From assembly GCF_000337795.1 (NCBI RefSeq), contig NZ_AOLP01000011.1, forward strand, positions 1-64,000: a stretch of DNA of 64,000 nt, written 5' to 3'. Source of the stretch: Haloferax denitrificans ATCC 35960 (lineage in GTDB: Archaea; Halobacteriota; Halobacteria; Halobacteriales; Haloferacaceae). Shown here piece after piece: positions 25,963 through 34,849 of the stretch (positions within the stretch are counted from its first letter, which is position 1; each line of letters starts with the position of its first letter). The notes below the pieces were generated by a model. It did no database searches. It was given only the letters and a program-made list of their open reading frames with translations, and was not told the origin of the DNA. The position numbers were made by a program, and so were the translations under genes.

Positions 25963-25969
25963 CTATATA
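25963..25969 (+). promoter_or_regulatory. TATA element of pstS
   Basis: CTATATA directly follows the kinase stop codon and is centred 22 nt before the ATG at 25988. PstS can therefore be made from its own leaderless transcript, independent of the kinase. Confidence 0.55.
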
Positions 25970-25987
25970 CCCCACTTAGCAACCACC

Positions 25988-27022
25988 ATGACCGGACGCG
26001 AGAAACGACCGACCGTGAAGCCACCTTGTCGGAGCGGAGACGGACCGAGTCGGCGCGGGTTCCTCGGCGCGGTCGGGGTGGCCGGGGCGGTCGGACTCGC
26101 GGGCTGTCTCGGGAGCGTCGAGTCGGTGCCGGGGTCGACCGCGAGTCGGACCGCGACCGCGGCGACCGACGGCGCGCTCTCGGGGCGTATCGCCGTCGCT
26201 GGGAGTAGTACGGTCTACCCGCTGACGCTCTCGCTCGGCAAGTCGTTCTCGGAGGCGCACCCGGACGTGACGGTGTCCGTCGCCTCGACCGGGACCGGCG
26301 GGGGGTTCGCCGACTTCTTCTGTGCGGGCCGGACCGTCGTGAACGACGCGAGCAGGGCCATCGAGGCGGACGAGCGCGACGCGTGTGCGGCCGCCGGCAT
26401 CGACCCCGTGGAGTTCCGCATCGCCACCGACGCCGTCTCGGTCGTCGTCAACCCCGACGCCGACTGGGTGGACTGCCTCACGCTCTCCGAACTCGCCTCG
26501 ATATGGCGCGTCGGCGGGGCCTCGTCGTGGAGCGACGTGCGACCCGAGTGGCCCGACGAGCCGATTCGCCTCGCCGGCCCGACCACGGCCTCGGGCACGT
26601 TCGACTACTTCTCCGACGCCGTCCTCCCGAGCGCGGTCCAGCGGACCGACCACCTCACGACCGAACAGGACACGGTCATCGCCAAGACCGTCGGCGACTC
26701 GCCGCACGCGATGGGCTACTTCGGCCTCGCGTACTACCTCCAGAACCGCGACACCGTCCGCGCGGTCCCGATTTCCGAGCCCGACGGATGCGTCCTCCCG
26801 TCGCCCGCGAACGCGAAGAACGGGCGCTACGACACGCTCTCGCGACCCCTGTACATCTACGTCGCCCGCGAGGCGCTGTCGCGTCCGGAGGTCGCCGCGT
26901 TCGTCCGCTACTACCTCGAACGGTCCACGTCGGAGCCGGCGGTCGTCGGCTACGTGCCCGTCACGGAGGGGACGGCCGCCGACAACCTCGACCGGCTGGA
27001 CGCGCTCCTCGCGGACGGCTGA
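25988..27022 (+). CDS. pstS: Phosphate-binding lipoprotein PstS (Tat-exported)
   Basis: A 344-residue substrate-binding protein of the PstS family. The signal has twin arginines R22-R23 (SRRGFLG), a hydrophobic stretch and a lipobox LAGC with C40, so it is a Tat-exported, lipid-anchored protein outside the cell. The mature part shows IAVAGSSTVYPLT, TGTGGGFADFFCAG, and the paired motifs VNDASRAI and ASGTFDYF that line the phosphate site. No PstC, PstA or PstB follows, so this is an orphan receptor. It sits directly behind a two-component system. Confidence 0.9.
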   Translation: MTGREKRPTVKPPCRSGDGPSRRGFLGAVGVAGAVGLAGCLGSVESVPGSTASRTATAATDGALSGRIAVAGSSTVYPLTLSLGKSFSEAHPDVTVSVASTGTGGGFADFFCAGRTVVNDASRAIEADERDACAAAGIDPVEFRIATDAVSVVVNPDADWVDCLTLSELASIWRVGGASSWSDVRPEWPDEPIRLAGPTTASGTFDYFSDAVLPSAVQRTDHLTTEQDTVIAKTVGDSPHAMGYFGLAYYLQNRDTVRAVPISEPDGCVLPSPANAKNGRYDTLSRPLYIYVAREALSRPEVAAFVRYYLERSTSEPAVVGYVPVTEGTAADNLDRLDALLADG

Positions 27023-27066
27023 CCGGCATCACGCCATTTTTATCCGCCGCTCGGCTATCTCGGCCC

Positions 27067-27657
27067 ATGGCGAAGGTCAGCGTCGGACTCCGCGGATGGC
27101 GGTTCGAGGAGGCCGAGATATTCACCGACGAGGGCGAGTTCAAACCGCTCGACGAGATTCCCGAGGACCCGCGGGAGCGACTCGTGCGCCTCGTCTCGCT
27201 CGTCGAGGAGCCGTGCGACGCCTGCTATCTGATTCACGGCGACGAGGAGATACAGCAGTGCCGACAGGCGTCCATCGTCTACGGCGAGCCCCGCGAGGAG
27301 GTGCTCCTCTGTGACCACCACGAGCCGGACTTCCTCTACTGGTTCCGCGAGGAGGACGGCCGCGACCTCGTCGGCGACGCGGTGTTCGCCGACGCCTTCC
27401 ACGAGTGGTTCGCCGACGGCGGCCGCGCCCCTGACGGCTACGGCGGGCTGGAGTACGTCGACACCGAACCCGACGAACTGCCGTCGCCGCCGGACGCAAA
27501 CGAGATACAGCGCCGGCTGGAGGAGAACTTCGTCGAGGGCGAGCGCATCGACCTCCGCGACTACGGTCCCGACGCGGACGACGACGAGGAGGCCACGCCC
27601 CTAACCGAAGACGACCTCGACGGCGTCGACCTCGACACGGACTACCCGACGAGATGA
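27067..27657 (+). CDS. Cysteine-rich conserved haloarchaeal protein
   Basis: A 196-residue soluble protein. Residues 1-45 form a small beta domain (VSVGLRGWRFEEAEIF). The centre carries C50, C53, C65, C82, H84 and H85, a spacing that could bind zinc or another metal (CDAC and CDHH). The C-terminus is acidic and disordered. It overlaps the TrmJ-like gene by 4 bp (ATGA), so the two are translationally coupled and may act in the same RNA-modification process. The family is not recognised. Confidence 0.75.
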   Translation: MAKVSVGLRGWRFEEAEIFTDEGEFKPLDEIPEDPRERLVRLVSLVEEPCDACYLIHGDEEIQQCRQASIVYGEPREEVLLCDHHEPDFLYWFREEDGRDLVGDAVFADAFHEWFADGGRAPDGYGGLEYVDTEPDELPSPPDANEIQRRLEENFVEGERIDLRDYGPDADDDEEATPLTEDDLDGVDLDTDYPTR

Positions 27658-28487
27658 GCGGCGACCGAGACGCCGGTGCCGACGGGGGCCGCGAGTTCGT
27701 CGTCGTCGTCGTCGAACCCGAGACGCCCGGCAACGTCGGAACCATCGCGCGGGCGATGAAGAACTTCGGCATCTACGACCTCCGCCTCGTCAACCCGCCG
27801 CCGCTCGACCCCGACGGCGAGGCGTACGGCTTCGCCGGCCACGCCCGCGAGGACGTGCTCCCGAACGCCACCGAGACGACCTTAGAGGAGGTCGTCGAGG
27901 AGTTCCACACCATCGGGACGACCGCCGTCTCCCACGAGGACTCCACCCGGCACATTCGCTACCCGTTCAAGACGCCGGTCGAAATCGCCGACTCGCTGGA
28001 GTCGGTGGAGACGAAGACCGCGCTCGTGTTCGGCCGCGAGGGCACCGGCCTCGACAACGAGGAGCTTGCGATGCTCGACGAGGTCTGTTGCATCCCCGCC
28101 GACGACCGCTACCCCGTGCTCAACCTCGGGCAGGCGGCGACGATTCTCATGTACGAGCTTCGCCGCTTCACGGTCGAGGAGACGCAACTACCGGACGTGG
28201 AACGCGAGCGCGCCTCCGAAGACGAAATCGAGGTCGTCTACCGCTTTTTCGACGAACTGCTCGACGCCGTGGACTACCGCGAGCACAAGCGCACCAAGAC
28301 CTCGCGGATGATGCGCCGACTGCTCGGCCGCGCCCACCCGACCGAGCGCGAGGCCGCGACGCTGACGGGCGTGTTCCGCCGGGCCGCCGAGGCCGTCCGC
28401 GACCCCGACCGCTTCCGCGACGACGACGGCGACGGCGACGGCGACGGACTGGGCGACCGCGACACGGACCGCGACGCCGAACCCTGA
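27654..28487 (+). CDS. trmJ: SPOUT RNA methyltransferase, TrmJ-like
   Basis: A 277-residue SPOUT-class (SpoU/TrmH) methyltransferase close to TrmJ, which 2'-O-methylates tRNA position 32 using AdoMet. Motif 1 is EPETPGNVGTIARAMKNFG, motif 2 is ALVFGREGTGLDNEEL, and motif 3 is CIPADDRYPVLNLGQAATILMYEL; they form the trefoil knot. A basic helical C-terminal domain (RTKTSRMMRRLLGRAHP) probably contacts RNA, and a D/G repeat tail ends the protein. It is coupled by a 4-bp overlap to the Cys-rich gene upstream. Confidence 0.9.
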   Translation: MSGDRDAGADGGREFVVVVVEPETPGNVGTIARAMKNFGIYDLRLVNPPPLDPDGEAYGFAGHAREDVLPNATETTLEEVVEEFHTIGTTAVSHEDSTRHIRYPFKTPVEIADSLESVETKTALVFGREGTGLDNEELAMLDEVCCIPADDRYPVLNLGQAATILMYELRRFTVEETQLPDVERERASEDEIEVVYRFFDELLDAVDYREHKRTKTSRMMRRLLGRAHPTEREAATLTGVFRRAAEAVRDPDRFRDDDGDGDGDGLGDRDTDRDAEP

Positions 28488-28491
28488 CGCC

Positions 28492-28959
28492 CTACGGGCT
28501 TCCCCACGTACCGTCCCGCCGGGCGACCATCACGTCGCTCACGAACGAACAGACCAGTTCGACCTCGCCCGACTCGCGCTCCGCGAAGGTCCGCGTCCGA
28601 ATCTCGACGAGGCCGCGGTCGTCGGTTTCGACGGTCGTCTCCAACACCTCGCTTTCGACGACGAGCGTGTCGCCCGGGTACACCGGCTTCCACCAGCGAA
28701 GCTCCTCGACGCCCTTCGCGCCGAGCGAGGCGGCGTCGCTGAGGACGCCGTCGACGAAAAGGCGCATCGTCATCGACGCGGTGTGCCAGCCGCTGGCGAT
28801 GATGCCGCCGTACATGGATTCGGCTTCTGCGCGTTCCGGGTCGGTGTGGAACCACTGGGGGTCGTACCGCTCGGCGAATTCGAGAACCTCAGACAGCGTC
28901 ACGTCGTACTCGCCGAACTCGTCGGTGTCGCCGACCGCGAAATCCTCGAAAAACTGCAT
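28492..28959 (-). CDS. MaoC-like dehydratase
   Basis: A 155-residue hot-dog fold protein of the MaoC/R-hydratase family. Residues FDPQWFHTDPERAE-like (YDPQWFHTDPERAE) and GGIIASGWHTASMTMRL carry the conserved Asp and His that hydrate enoyl-CoA. VEELRWWKPVYPGDTLVVESEVL is the usual follow-up strand. The substrate is probably an enoyl-CoA, such as in mesaconyl- or crotonyl-CoA type chemistry; this is not resolved. The ATG at 28959 is at the conserved start QFFEDFAVGD. It converges on trmJ. Confidence 0.88.
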   Translation of the reverse strand: MQFFEDFAVGDTDEFGEYDVTLSEVLEFAERYDPQWFHTDPERAEAESMYGGIIASGWHTASMTMRLFVDGVLSDAASLGAKGVEELRWWKPVYPGDTLVVESEVLETTVETDDRGLVEIRTRTFAERESGEVELVCSFVSDVMVARRDGTWGSP

Positions 28960-29097
28960 GTCCCCCTTTTGCCCACCCCCATTGAGAATGTAGCGATGCC
29001 GGCGGTCCGGGCGGGCGCTCACGGCCGCGTGCCCGCGCGGTCGTTCCCCCGGCGCGCCAGACAGCTTTTGCGGTCCGACGCCCTATCGGCACGCGAG

Positions 29098-30051
29098 ATG
29101 GCATCGTCCCCGCGTCCCTCTCGCCTCCCGATGGTCGCCGTCGGCGTCGTCGTCCTCGCGTTCTACCTCTCGCTCAGCGCGCTCAGCGCCTTTGCGGTGG
29201 TGACGCTCTGGCGGCTCCGCCCCGACCCCCTGACCGCCGCCGTCGTCGGCGTCGGCGTCGCCGTCGTCCTCGGCTATCTGAGCTTCCGCTTCGGCACGGT
29301 CAGACTGCTCAGCCAACTCGACGCGCGGGACATGTCGCCCGCGGAGTCGCCGTCGGTCCACCGCCTGCGCGACCGCCTCGCCGAGCGGATGGACCTCGAC
29401 CCGCCGACGCTGAAGCTCGCGCGCTTTTCCGCGCCGAACGCGATGGCGCTCGACCCGATGGGCCGCGACGTGGTCGTCCTCGACGCCGCGCTGTTCCGCC
29501 TCCTCGACGCCGACGAGTTCGAGGCCCTGCTGGCGCACGAACTCGCGCACCTCGAACGGAAAGACGGGCTGGTCCAGTCGCTCGTGGCGAGCGTCCTCCA
29601 GACGGTCGTCGGCGTCGGCTACCTGTTCGTCTCGCCGGTGACGTTTCTGACGACGGGCGTCGCCCTCGGCTCGGCGTGGATGCGCGGCCGGCCGAAGTCG
29701 TGGCCCGAGACGTTCGCCGGGCGGATTCGCCTCCGGCTGGACGAGTTCGTCGGGCTGTTCGGCTTCGGCCTCACCGTGTTCGTCCGGTCGCAGTCGAGAA
29801 AGCGGGAGTTCGCGGCCGACGCGCGGGCCGCCGAGGTGACGGGCAAGCCGATGGCGCTCGCGTCGGCCCTGCGGAAGTTAGACCGGGCCGCCCGGCCGAA
29901 ACTCGGCCTGTCGCCTCTGTGGGTGTACGGCGAGGTCGAGGTCGAAGACCCGGTGTCGGACCTGCTTTCGACCCACCCCTCGACCGACGAGCGCGTCGAG
30001 CGACTGGCCGCGATGGCCGACGAGTCGATGACGCGAATCGAGGTGCGGTGA
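29098..30051 (+). CDS. htpX: HtpX-like M48 membrane metalloprotease
   Basis: A 317-residue integral membrane zinc protease of the M48B group. Two N-terminal helices (about 11-37 and 45-64) precede the catalytic domain with HELAH (147-151) and E237 (KREFAADARA). A hydrophobic hairpin is at about 165-190, and THPSTDERVERL is the usual C-terminal motif. It degrades misfolded membrane proteins. The ATG at 29098 is chosen; the frame stays open upstream through the divergent promoter region. The next gene begins one base after its stop. Confidence 0.93.
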   Translation: MASSPRPSRLPMVAVGVVVLAFYLSLSALSAFAVVTLWRLRPDPLTAAVVGVGVAVVLGYLSFRFGTVRLLSQLDARDMSPAESPSVHRLRDRLAERMDLDPPTLKLARFSAPNAMALDPMGRDVVVLDAALFRLLDADEFEALLAHELAHLERKDGLVQSLVASVLQTVVGVGYLFVSPVTFLTTGVALGSAWMRGRPKSWPETFAGRIRLRLDEFVGLFGFGLTVFVRSQSRKREFAADARAAEVTGKPMALASALRKLDRAARPKLGLSPLWVYGEVEVEDPVSDLLSTHPSTDERVERLAAMADESMTRIEVR

Positions 30052-30052
30052 G

Positions 30053-30580
30053 ATGCCCGGCTCGCCCGACCCGGTGCTCGGAAACTGGCTTCTCACCCAC
30101 GTCGTCGCCGTCGCCGCCGCGCTCGGCACCGTCGGCGTCGTCTACGCGACCCGCGCTCGGAGCGCCCGAAGTTTCCTGACGCCCGCGCTCGTCGGCGGCG
30201 GCTACGCCCTCGCCACGCTCGCGGTCTGGACCGCGGCGCGACTCGCCACCGACGCGGTCCCCTCGGAACTGGTCGAAGACCCGCTGACCGCGGCTGGCTT
30301 CCTCGGATTCTCGTTCCTCCTGCTCGCCGGGTTCGTCGTCGTTTCGGCCCTGCTGTTCGCTCGCCGCGGGCTGGTCGCGCCGCTCGTCGGCCTGTTCGGC
30401 GTCACGGAACTCGTCTGGTGGGCGTTCCTCCACGTCCGCGGCGAGACGGACGCCCTCGGGATGTTCCTCTTCGTCGGGCCGGCGCTGTTGGTGCTTCTCC
30501 TCGTCGCGGCCGGCGTCGAGTACGCGGGTCGATGGGGCTGGCGGCGGTTCGTCCGCGATGGCGGACGCTCGGCGACGTGA
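30053..30580 (+). CDS. Multi-pass membrane protein of unknown function
   Basis: A 175-residue protein with five predicted membrane helices (about 12-32, 42-64, 78-105, 110-125 and 134-155) and short loops. The C-terminus is basic (RWGWRRFVRDGG). It is encoded one base after htpX, so it is co-expressed and may be an accessory of the protease. No family is recognised. Confidence 0.75.
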   Translation: MPGSPDPVLGNWLLTHVVAVAAALGTVGVVYATRARSARSFLTPALVGGGYALATLAVWTAARLATDAVPSELVEDPLTAAGFLGFSFLLLAGFVVVSALLFARRGLVAPLVGLFGVTELVWWAFLHVRGETDALGMFLFVGPALLVLLLVAAGVEYAGRWGWRRFVRDGGRSAT

Positions 30581-30619
30581 GAACGAAACAGACGGCCGGA
30601 GAGAGCAGTTAGAGTTGGC

Positions 30620-32494
30620 TCAGGCGCGCTTTTGAATCTCCTCGCGGAGCACGTCGCTGACGACGCCGCCGTCGGCCTTGCCGCGGAGCGCGCCCATCGC
30701 CTCGCCCATGAGCGCCGAGAACGCGCCCATGCCCTGCTGTTCGACCTGGTCGGCGTTGCGCTCGACCACCTCGGCGATGGCCTCGCGGACCTCGTCTTCG
30801 GAGACGCCGGAGAGGCCGGCCTCCTCGACGGCCTCCTCGGCCGTGAGGCTCGGGTCCTCGGCGATGGTCGAGAGCACGTCGTTGACGCCCTCCTTGGCGA
30901 GGTCGCCGTCCTCGACGAGATGCATGACCGCGAGTAGATGGTCGTCGGTGAGTTCGGCGACGGCCACGTCGTCGCGGCGGAGTTCGGTCAGCGTCGATTC
31001 GAGCAGGCCCGCCGCGAACGTCGCGTCGATGCCGGCGTCCACGGCCGCCTCGAACAGCGGCATCTTCCGGCCGTAGGCGACCTGTTCCGCGAGGCCGGCG
31101 TCGAGGCCGAACTCGGCCTGATAGCGGTCGACCTTCTCGGTCAGGAGTTCGGGCGTCTCCACGTCGCTCGGGTCGAGGTCGACGGGGAGCACGTCGGTCT
31201 CGGGGTACATCCGGGCCGCGCCGGGGAGCGGGCGGAGGTAGCGCGTCGTGCCGTCGTCGTTGGCACCGCGGGTCTCCTCGGGGACCTCCTCGATGGCGAC
31301 CGTTGCGCGCTCTGCGACCGCGTCGATGGCGAGGTCGGCCGTCTCGGGGTCGTCGGCGACGATGGCGACCGCGTCCTCGGGACCGGCGTCGACGGCGTCG
31401 CGGAGCGCCTCCACTTCGGCCTCGGTGACGCCGTAGGCCGGGAGTTCGTCGGTGTGGAAGATGCCGCCCGCCCCGTGGCGCTTGGCGTGGTCGGAGAGTT
31501 CGGTGCCGAGGCGGCGGTCGGGCTGGAGTTCGCGGCCGACGAGGCCGTCGAAGCCGTACAGCGGGACGGCCGTGACCTTCCCGCCGGCGTCGAGCGCGCC
31601 GCGGATGACGCCGGAGTCGGAGTCCTCGAACACGTCGGTCACGTCGGCCACGTCGCCGACGGAGGCGTCGCGCGACCGGAGTTCGTCGCGAATCTCGACG
31701 AGTTCGGCCTGCCGACCGACCTCGAAGCGGACGATTTCGTCGATCTGGTCGAGCGCCTGCACGCCCTTGATTTCGACGCGCGCGCCGTCGGCGATAGAGA
31801 CGTTCACGTCCTGTCGGATGGTGCCGAGGCCGCGTTTGACCTTGCCCGTCGAGCGCAGGAGCATGCCGATGGTCTGGGCCGCCTCGCGCGCCTGCTCGGG
31901 CGACGAGATGTCCGGGCCGGTGCCGATTTCGACCAGCGGGATGCCGAGGCGGTCGAGGCTGTAGAGGACGCCGTCGTCGCGCTCTTCGACGCGCTGGGCG
32001 GACTCCTCTTCGAGCATGAGGTCGACGACGGAGACGGGACCGTCGCTGGTCTGAATCTCGCCTTCTTGGGCGATGAGCGACGAGCGCTGGAAGCCCGAGG
32101 TGTTCGAGCCGTCGATGACGAGCTTGCGCATGACGTGCGCCTCGTCGACGACGTTCATGTCGAGCAGTTCGGCGATCTGCATGGCGACCGTGCGCGCCTC
32201 GTGGTCGAGGCGGTGCGGCGGCTCGTCGTCCTCTTCGACCAGACAGGTCGAGTCGTAGGCGAGGTACTCGAACTCGCGTTCGACGCGGCTCTCTTCGAGC
32301 GCGGCGTCGTCGAGTTCGCCCAGTTCGCTCTTTGTCGGATGGAGGAACCGCGAGAACGTGCGCGCCGCCTCGTCTGGCTCGCGGAGGTCGGTCGGACACC
32401 CGCAGAACAGCTTCGTCTCGGTGTCGAGTTGCTGGTGAATCTCCAGCCCAGCCACGAGGCCGAGGTCCTCGTAGTCGTAGTCGTACTCGGTCAT
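30620..32494 (-). CDS. gatE: Glu-tRNA(Gln) amidotransferase subunit E
   Basis: A 624-residue archaeal GatE, which with GatD converts Glu-tRNA(Gln) to Gln-tRNA(Gln). The GatB/E catalytic cradle is at the N-terminus (GLVAGLEIHQQLDT, KLFCGCP, then RQDVNVSI and EIKGVQALDQI). An archaea-specific AspRS-like GAD insertion spans about 290-420 (SGVIRGALDAGGKVTAVPL). The C-terminal helical and YqeY-like tail (LTEKVDRYQAEFGL to QKRA) recognises the tRNA. Length and domain order are normal. GatD is not in this window. Confidence 0.97.
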   Translation of the reverse strand: MTEYDYDYEDLGLVAGLEIHQQLDTETKLFCGCPTDLREPDEAARTFSRFLHPTKSELGELDDAALEESRVEREFEYLAYDSTCLVEEDDEPPHRLDHEARTVAMQIAELLDMNVVDEAHVMRKLVIDGSNTSGFQRSSLIAQEGEIQTSDGPVSVVDLMLEEESAQRVEERDDGVLYSLDRLGIPLVEIGTGPDISSPEQAREAAQTIGMLLRSTGKVKRGLGTIRQDVNVSIADGARVEIKGVQALDQIDEIVRFEVGRQAELVEIRDELRSRDASVGDVADVTDVFEDSDSGVIRGALDAGGKVTAVPLYGFDGLVGRELQPDRRLGTELSDHAKRHGAGGIFHTDELPAYGVTEAEVEALRDAVDAGPEDAVAIVADDPETADLAIDAVAERATVAIEEVPEETRGANDDGTTRYLRPLPGAARMYPETDVLPVDLDPSDVETPELLTEKVDRYQAEFGLDAGLAEQVAYGRKMPLFEAAVDAGIDATFAAGLLESTLTELRRDDVAVAELTDDHLLAVMHLVEDGDLAKEGVNDVLSTIAEDPSLTAEEAVEEAGLSGVSEDEVREAIAEVVERNADQVEQQGMGAFSALMGEAMGALRGKADGGVVSDVLREEIQKRA

Positions 32495-32541
32495 TGGTAC
32501 TCCCTGCGTTCGGGGGGAGTAAAAAAGGATTCAGTCTGCCG

Positions 32542-32706
32542 TCAGAGGCGACGAAGCCCCTCGCCGATGCCTTCGACCTGTTCACACTCGGGACAGACGT
32601 ACGTCCACCCGTCGTTCGTCGCTCGTCCCTCCGGGAATACGGCCCCACAACCTCGACACTCCAACATGTCTCGCCCGCGGGCCCGCTGCTGTTGCAGTCC
32701 GGCCAT
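32542..32706 (-). CDS. Small zinc-finger protein (HVO_2901-like)
   Basis: A 54-residue protein whose core has two zinc knuckles, C17/C20 (CRGC) and C38/C41 (CPEC), and the conserved block FPEGRATNDGWTYVCPEC, then VEGIGEGLRRL. I recall a haloarchaeal zinc-finger family with this sequence (HVO_2901 family). It may be an RNA- or protein-binding adaptor. A start at residue 14 (about 32667) would give a 41-residue version containing the whole core. The upstream region is A/T-rich and should hold the promoter. Confidence 0.85.
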   Translation of the reverse strand: MAGLQQQRARGRDMLECRGCGAVFPEGRATNDGWTYVCPECEQVEGIGEGLRRL

Positions 32707-32941
32707 ACCCGTATAATCGTCAAAATCAAGCTTCAAAATACCGATTTTAGATATTTCGTGACAGTTCTTCACTCGGGACGGACTGTCACGGCGATGCGGA
32801 GATGCGATTGCTACCGCGAGCCGAGTAAATATAACCGTCTCCGCGGCTGAACTGACCGAAACCGACGCGAACGCGACTCGAACCGAGCGGTTCGCCCGCT
32901 CGCCCCGACGTATCAAAAAGCGGACTGCTTTTCCGGCCTGC

Positions 32942-34351
32942 TCAGTCGTCGCCGAGGATGCCGCGATGCGTCATCTTCTCGGGGTCGAGCACCTCGTCGG
33001 CTTCCGCCTCGGTGAGGTAGCCCTCGTCGACGGCGACCTGCCGGACGCTTTTGTCCTCTGCGAGCGCCTGCTTTGCGACCTTCGAGGCCTTGTCGTAGCC
33101 GATTGCGGGGTTGAGCGCCGTCGCCAGCGCCATCGACTGTTCGACCCGCGTCTCGCAGTGTTCCTCGTTGGCTTCGAGCTTGGCGACGAACCGCTCGGCG
33201 AACACCTCCGAGGAGTTCGCCAGCAGTTTCGCCGATTCGAGGAAGTTGTGGGCGAGGACGGGCTTGTAGAGGTTGAGGTCGATTTGGCCCTCCGCGGCAC
33301 CGGCGGAGACGGCGGCGTCGTTGCCGACGACCTGCTTGTGGACCTGATTGACCGCCTCGGCGACGACCGGGTTGATTTTCCCGGGCATGATGGAGGAGCC
33401 GGGCTGGTTCTCGGGCTGTTCGAGTTCGCCGAGGCCGTTGCGCGGGCCGGACGCCAAGAGGCGGAGGTCGTTGGCGATTTTGTTCAGGGAGCCGGCGACC
33501 GTGCGGAGCGCGCCGTGGGCCTCGCTCATCGCGTCGTGGGCCGCCTGCGCCTCGAAGTGGTTGTCGGCCTCGCGGAACTCGACGCCGGTCTCCTCGGACA
33601 TGTACTCGGCGGCCTTCGCCGGGAACTCGGGGTGCGTGTTGAGTCCCGTGCCGACCGCGGTGCCGCCGAGCGCGAGTTCGCCGAGGTGCTCGCGGACGTT
33701 CTCGACGCGGCGGATGCCCTTTTCGACCTGCGTGCGGTAGCCGCCGAACTCCTGTCCGAGACGGACGGGCGTCGCGTCCTGCAGGTGGGTGCGGCCGGTC
33801 TTGACGACGCCGTCGAACTCGGCTTCCTTGTCGCCGAGCGCCTCGGCGAGCGTCTCCAGCGCGGGAAGCAGGTCCTTCTCGACGGCTTCGAGGGAGGCGA
33901 CGTGCATGGCGGTCGGAATCACGTCGTTGGAGGACTGGCCGAAGTTGACGTGGTCGTTCGGGTGGACGACGCGGTCGCCGATGCCCTCGCCCATAATCTC
34001 CGCGGCGCGGTTGGCGATGACCTCGTTGGCGTTCATGTTCGAGGAGGTGCCCGAACCGGTCTGGAACACGTCGACGGGGAACTGGTCGTCGAGCTCGCCG
34101 GCGATGACCTCGTCGGCGGCCTCGACGATGGCGGCCGCGACGTCCTCGTCAATCATGCCGAGGTCGCGGTTGGCCTGCGCGGCGGCCTTCTTCACCACGC
34201 CGAGCGCGCGGACGAACCGCCGCCCGAAGGTGATACCGGAGATGGGGAAGTTCTCGACCGCCCGCTGGGTCTGTGCGCCCCAGTAGGCGTCGACAGGCAC
34301 TTCCATCTCGCCGAGACTGTCCCGCTCGATTCGATAATCATCGTCGCCCAT
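32942..34351 (-). CDS. fumC: Fumarate hydratase, class II
   Basis: A 469-residue class II fumarase of the TCA cycle. Signature residues are TGSGTSSNMNANE (98-110), catalytic H189 in GRTHLQDA, and the GSSIMPGKIN loop (318-327). The tail EAEADEVLDPEKMTHRGI is usual. The ATG at 34351 precedes the conserved DYRIERDSLGEMEVP; extra in-frame codons upstream to 34387 lie in the promoter region. BolA is the next gene upstream in the same direction, 156 bp away. Confidence 0.96.
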   Translation of the reverse strand: MGDDDYRIERDSLGEMEVPVDAYWGAQTQRAVENFPISGITFGRRFVRALGVVKKAAAQANRDLGMIDEDVAAAIVEAADEVIAGELDDQFPVDVFQTGSGTSSNMNANEVIANRAAEIMGEGIGDRVVHPNDHVNFGQSSNDVIPTAMHVASLEAVEKDLLPALETLAEALGDKEAEFDGVVKTGRTHLQDATPVRLGQEFGGYRTQVEKGIRRVENVREHLGELALGGTAVGTGLNTHPEFPAKAAEYMSEETGVEFREADNHFEAQAAHDAMSEAHGALRTVAGSLNKIANDLRLLASGPRNGLGELEQPENQPGSSIMPGKINPVVAEAVNQVHKQVVGNDAAVSAGAAEGQIDLNLYKPVLAHNFLESAKLLANSSEVFAERFVAKLEANEEHCETRVEQSMALATALNPAIGYDKASKVAKQALAEDKSVRQVAVDEGYLTEAEADEVLDPEKMTHRGILGDD

Positions 34352-34507
34352 GATTCGGGGGTCGTTTTGGCAGGAGGTAAAATCCATTGGTCCGTGCGCC
34401 TCACTGACAGCCGCGCCCGTCGGCGCTCGTCGGAGACCGTCGGAGACCGTCGGCGTCCGTCGGCGCTCGTTGGCGTCCTTCAGTACGTCGGGGCCGCGAC
34501 GGCGCAG

Positions 34508-34771
34508 TTACTCCTCTTTCGCCGCGTACTCCTCGGGCGTGTACGTCTTCAGCTCCATCGCGTGGATGTCGGTCGTCATGTGGTCGCCGAGGGCGTCGTA
34601 GACGAGCTGGTGCTGTTGGACGAGCGACTTCCCCTCGAAGGCGGGCGAGACGACGACGGCGGCGTAGTGGTCGTCCTCGTGGTCTTGGTCGACCGTCCGC
34701 GGCCGCGAGACCGTCGCGTCGGCGTCCTCGATGTGCGATTCGATGAGATCCTCGATTGCGGAGAGTTCCAT
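34508..34771 (-). CDS. BolA family protein
   Basis: An 87-residue BolA-like protein with the alpha-beta-beta-alpha-alpha-beta KH-like fold. [27 protein letters not shown] includes the FeGKsxvxrHr motif typical of the family, and the conserved histidine is present. [12 protein letters not shown]-like residues ([15 protein letters not shown]) end the domain. Partners in other organisms are monothiol glutaredoxins and Fe-S assembly. No glutaredoxin gene is adjacent. Confidence 0.92.
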   Translation of the reverse strand: MELSAIEDLIESHIEDADATVSRPRTVDQDHEDDHYAAVVVSPAFEGKSLVQQHQLVYDALGDHMTTDIHAMELKTYTPEEYAAKEE

Positions 34772-34849
34772 GTCCCAACTGGCGGCCCGCGCCGGCAAAA
34801 AGCGTCCGGGAAGCGGTCGGTGCATCGGTCGCGGGCGAACAAGCGATTC

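Noticed and set aside
28492-29022. Longer MaoC start at 29022
   Set aside because: The added N-terminus is basic, lies in the divergent promoter with htpX, and precedes the conserved MaoC start at 28959.
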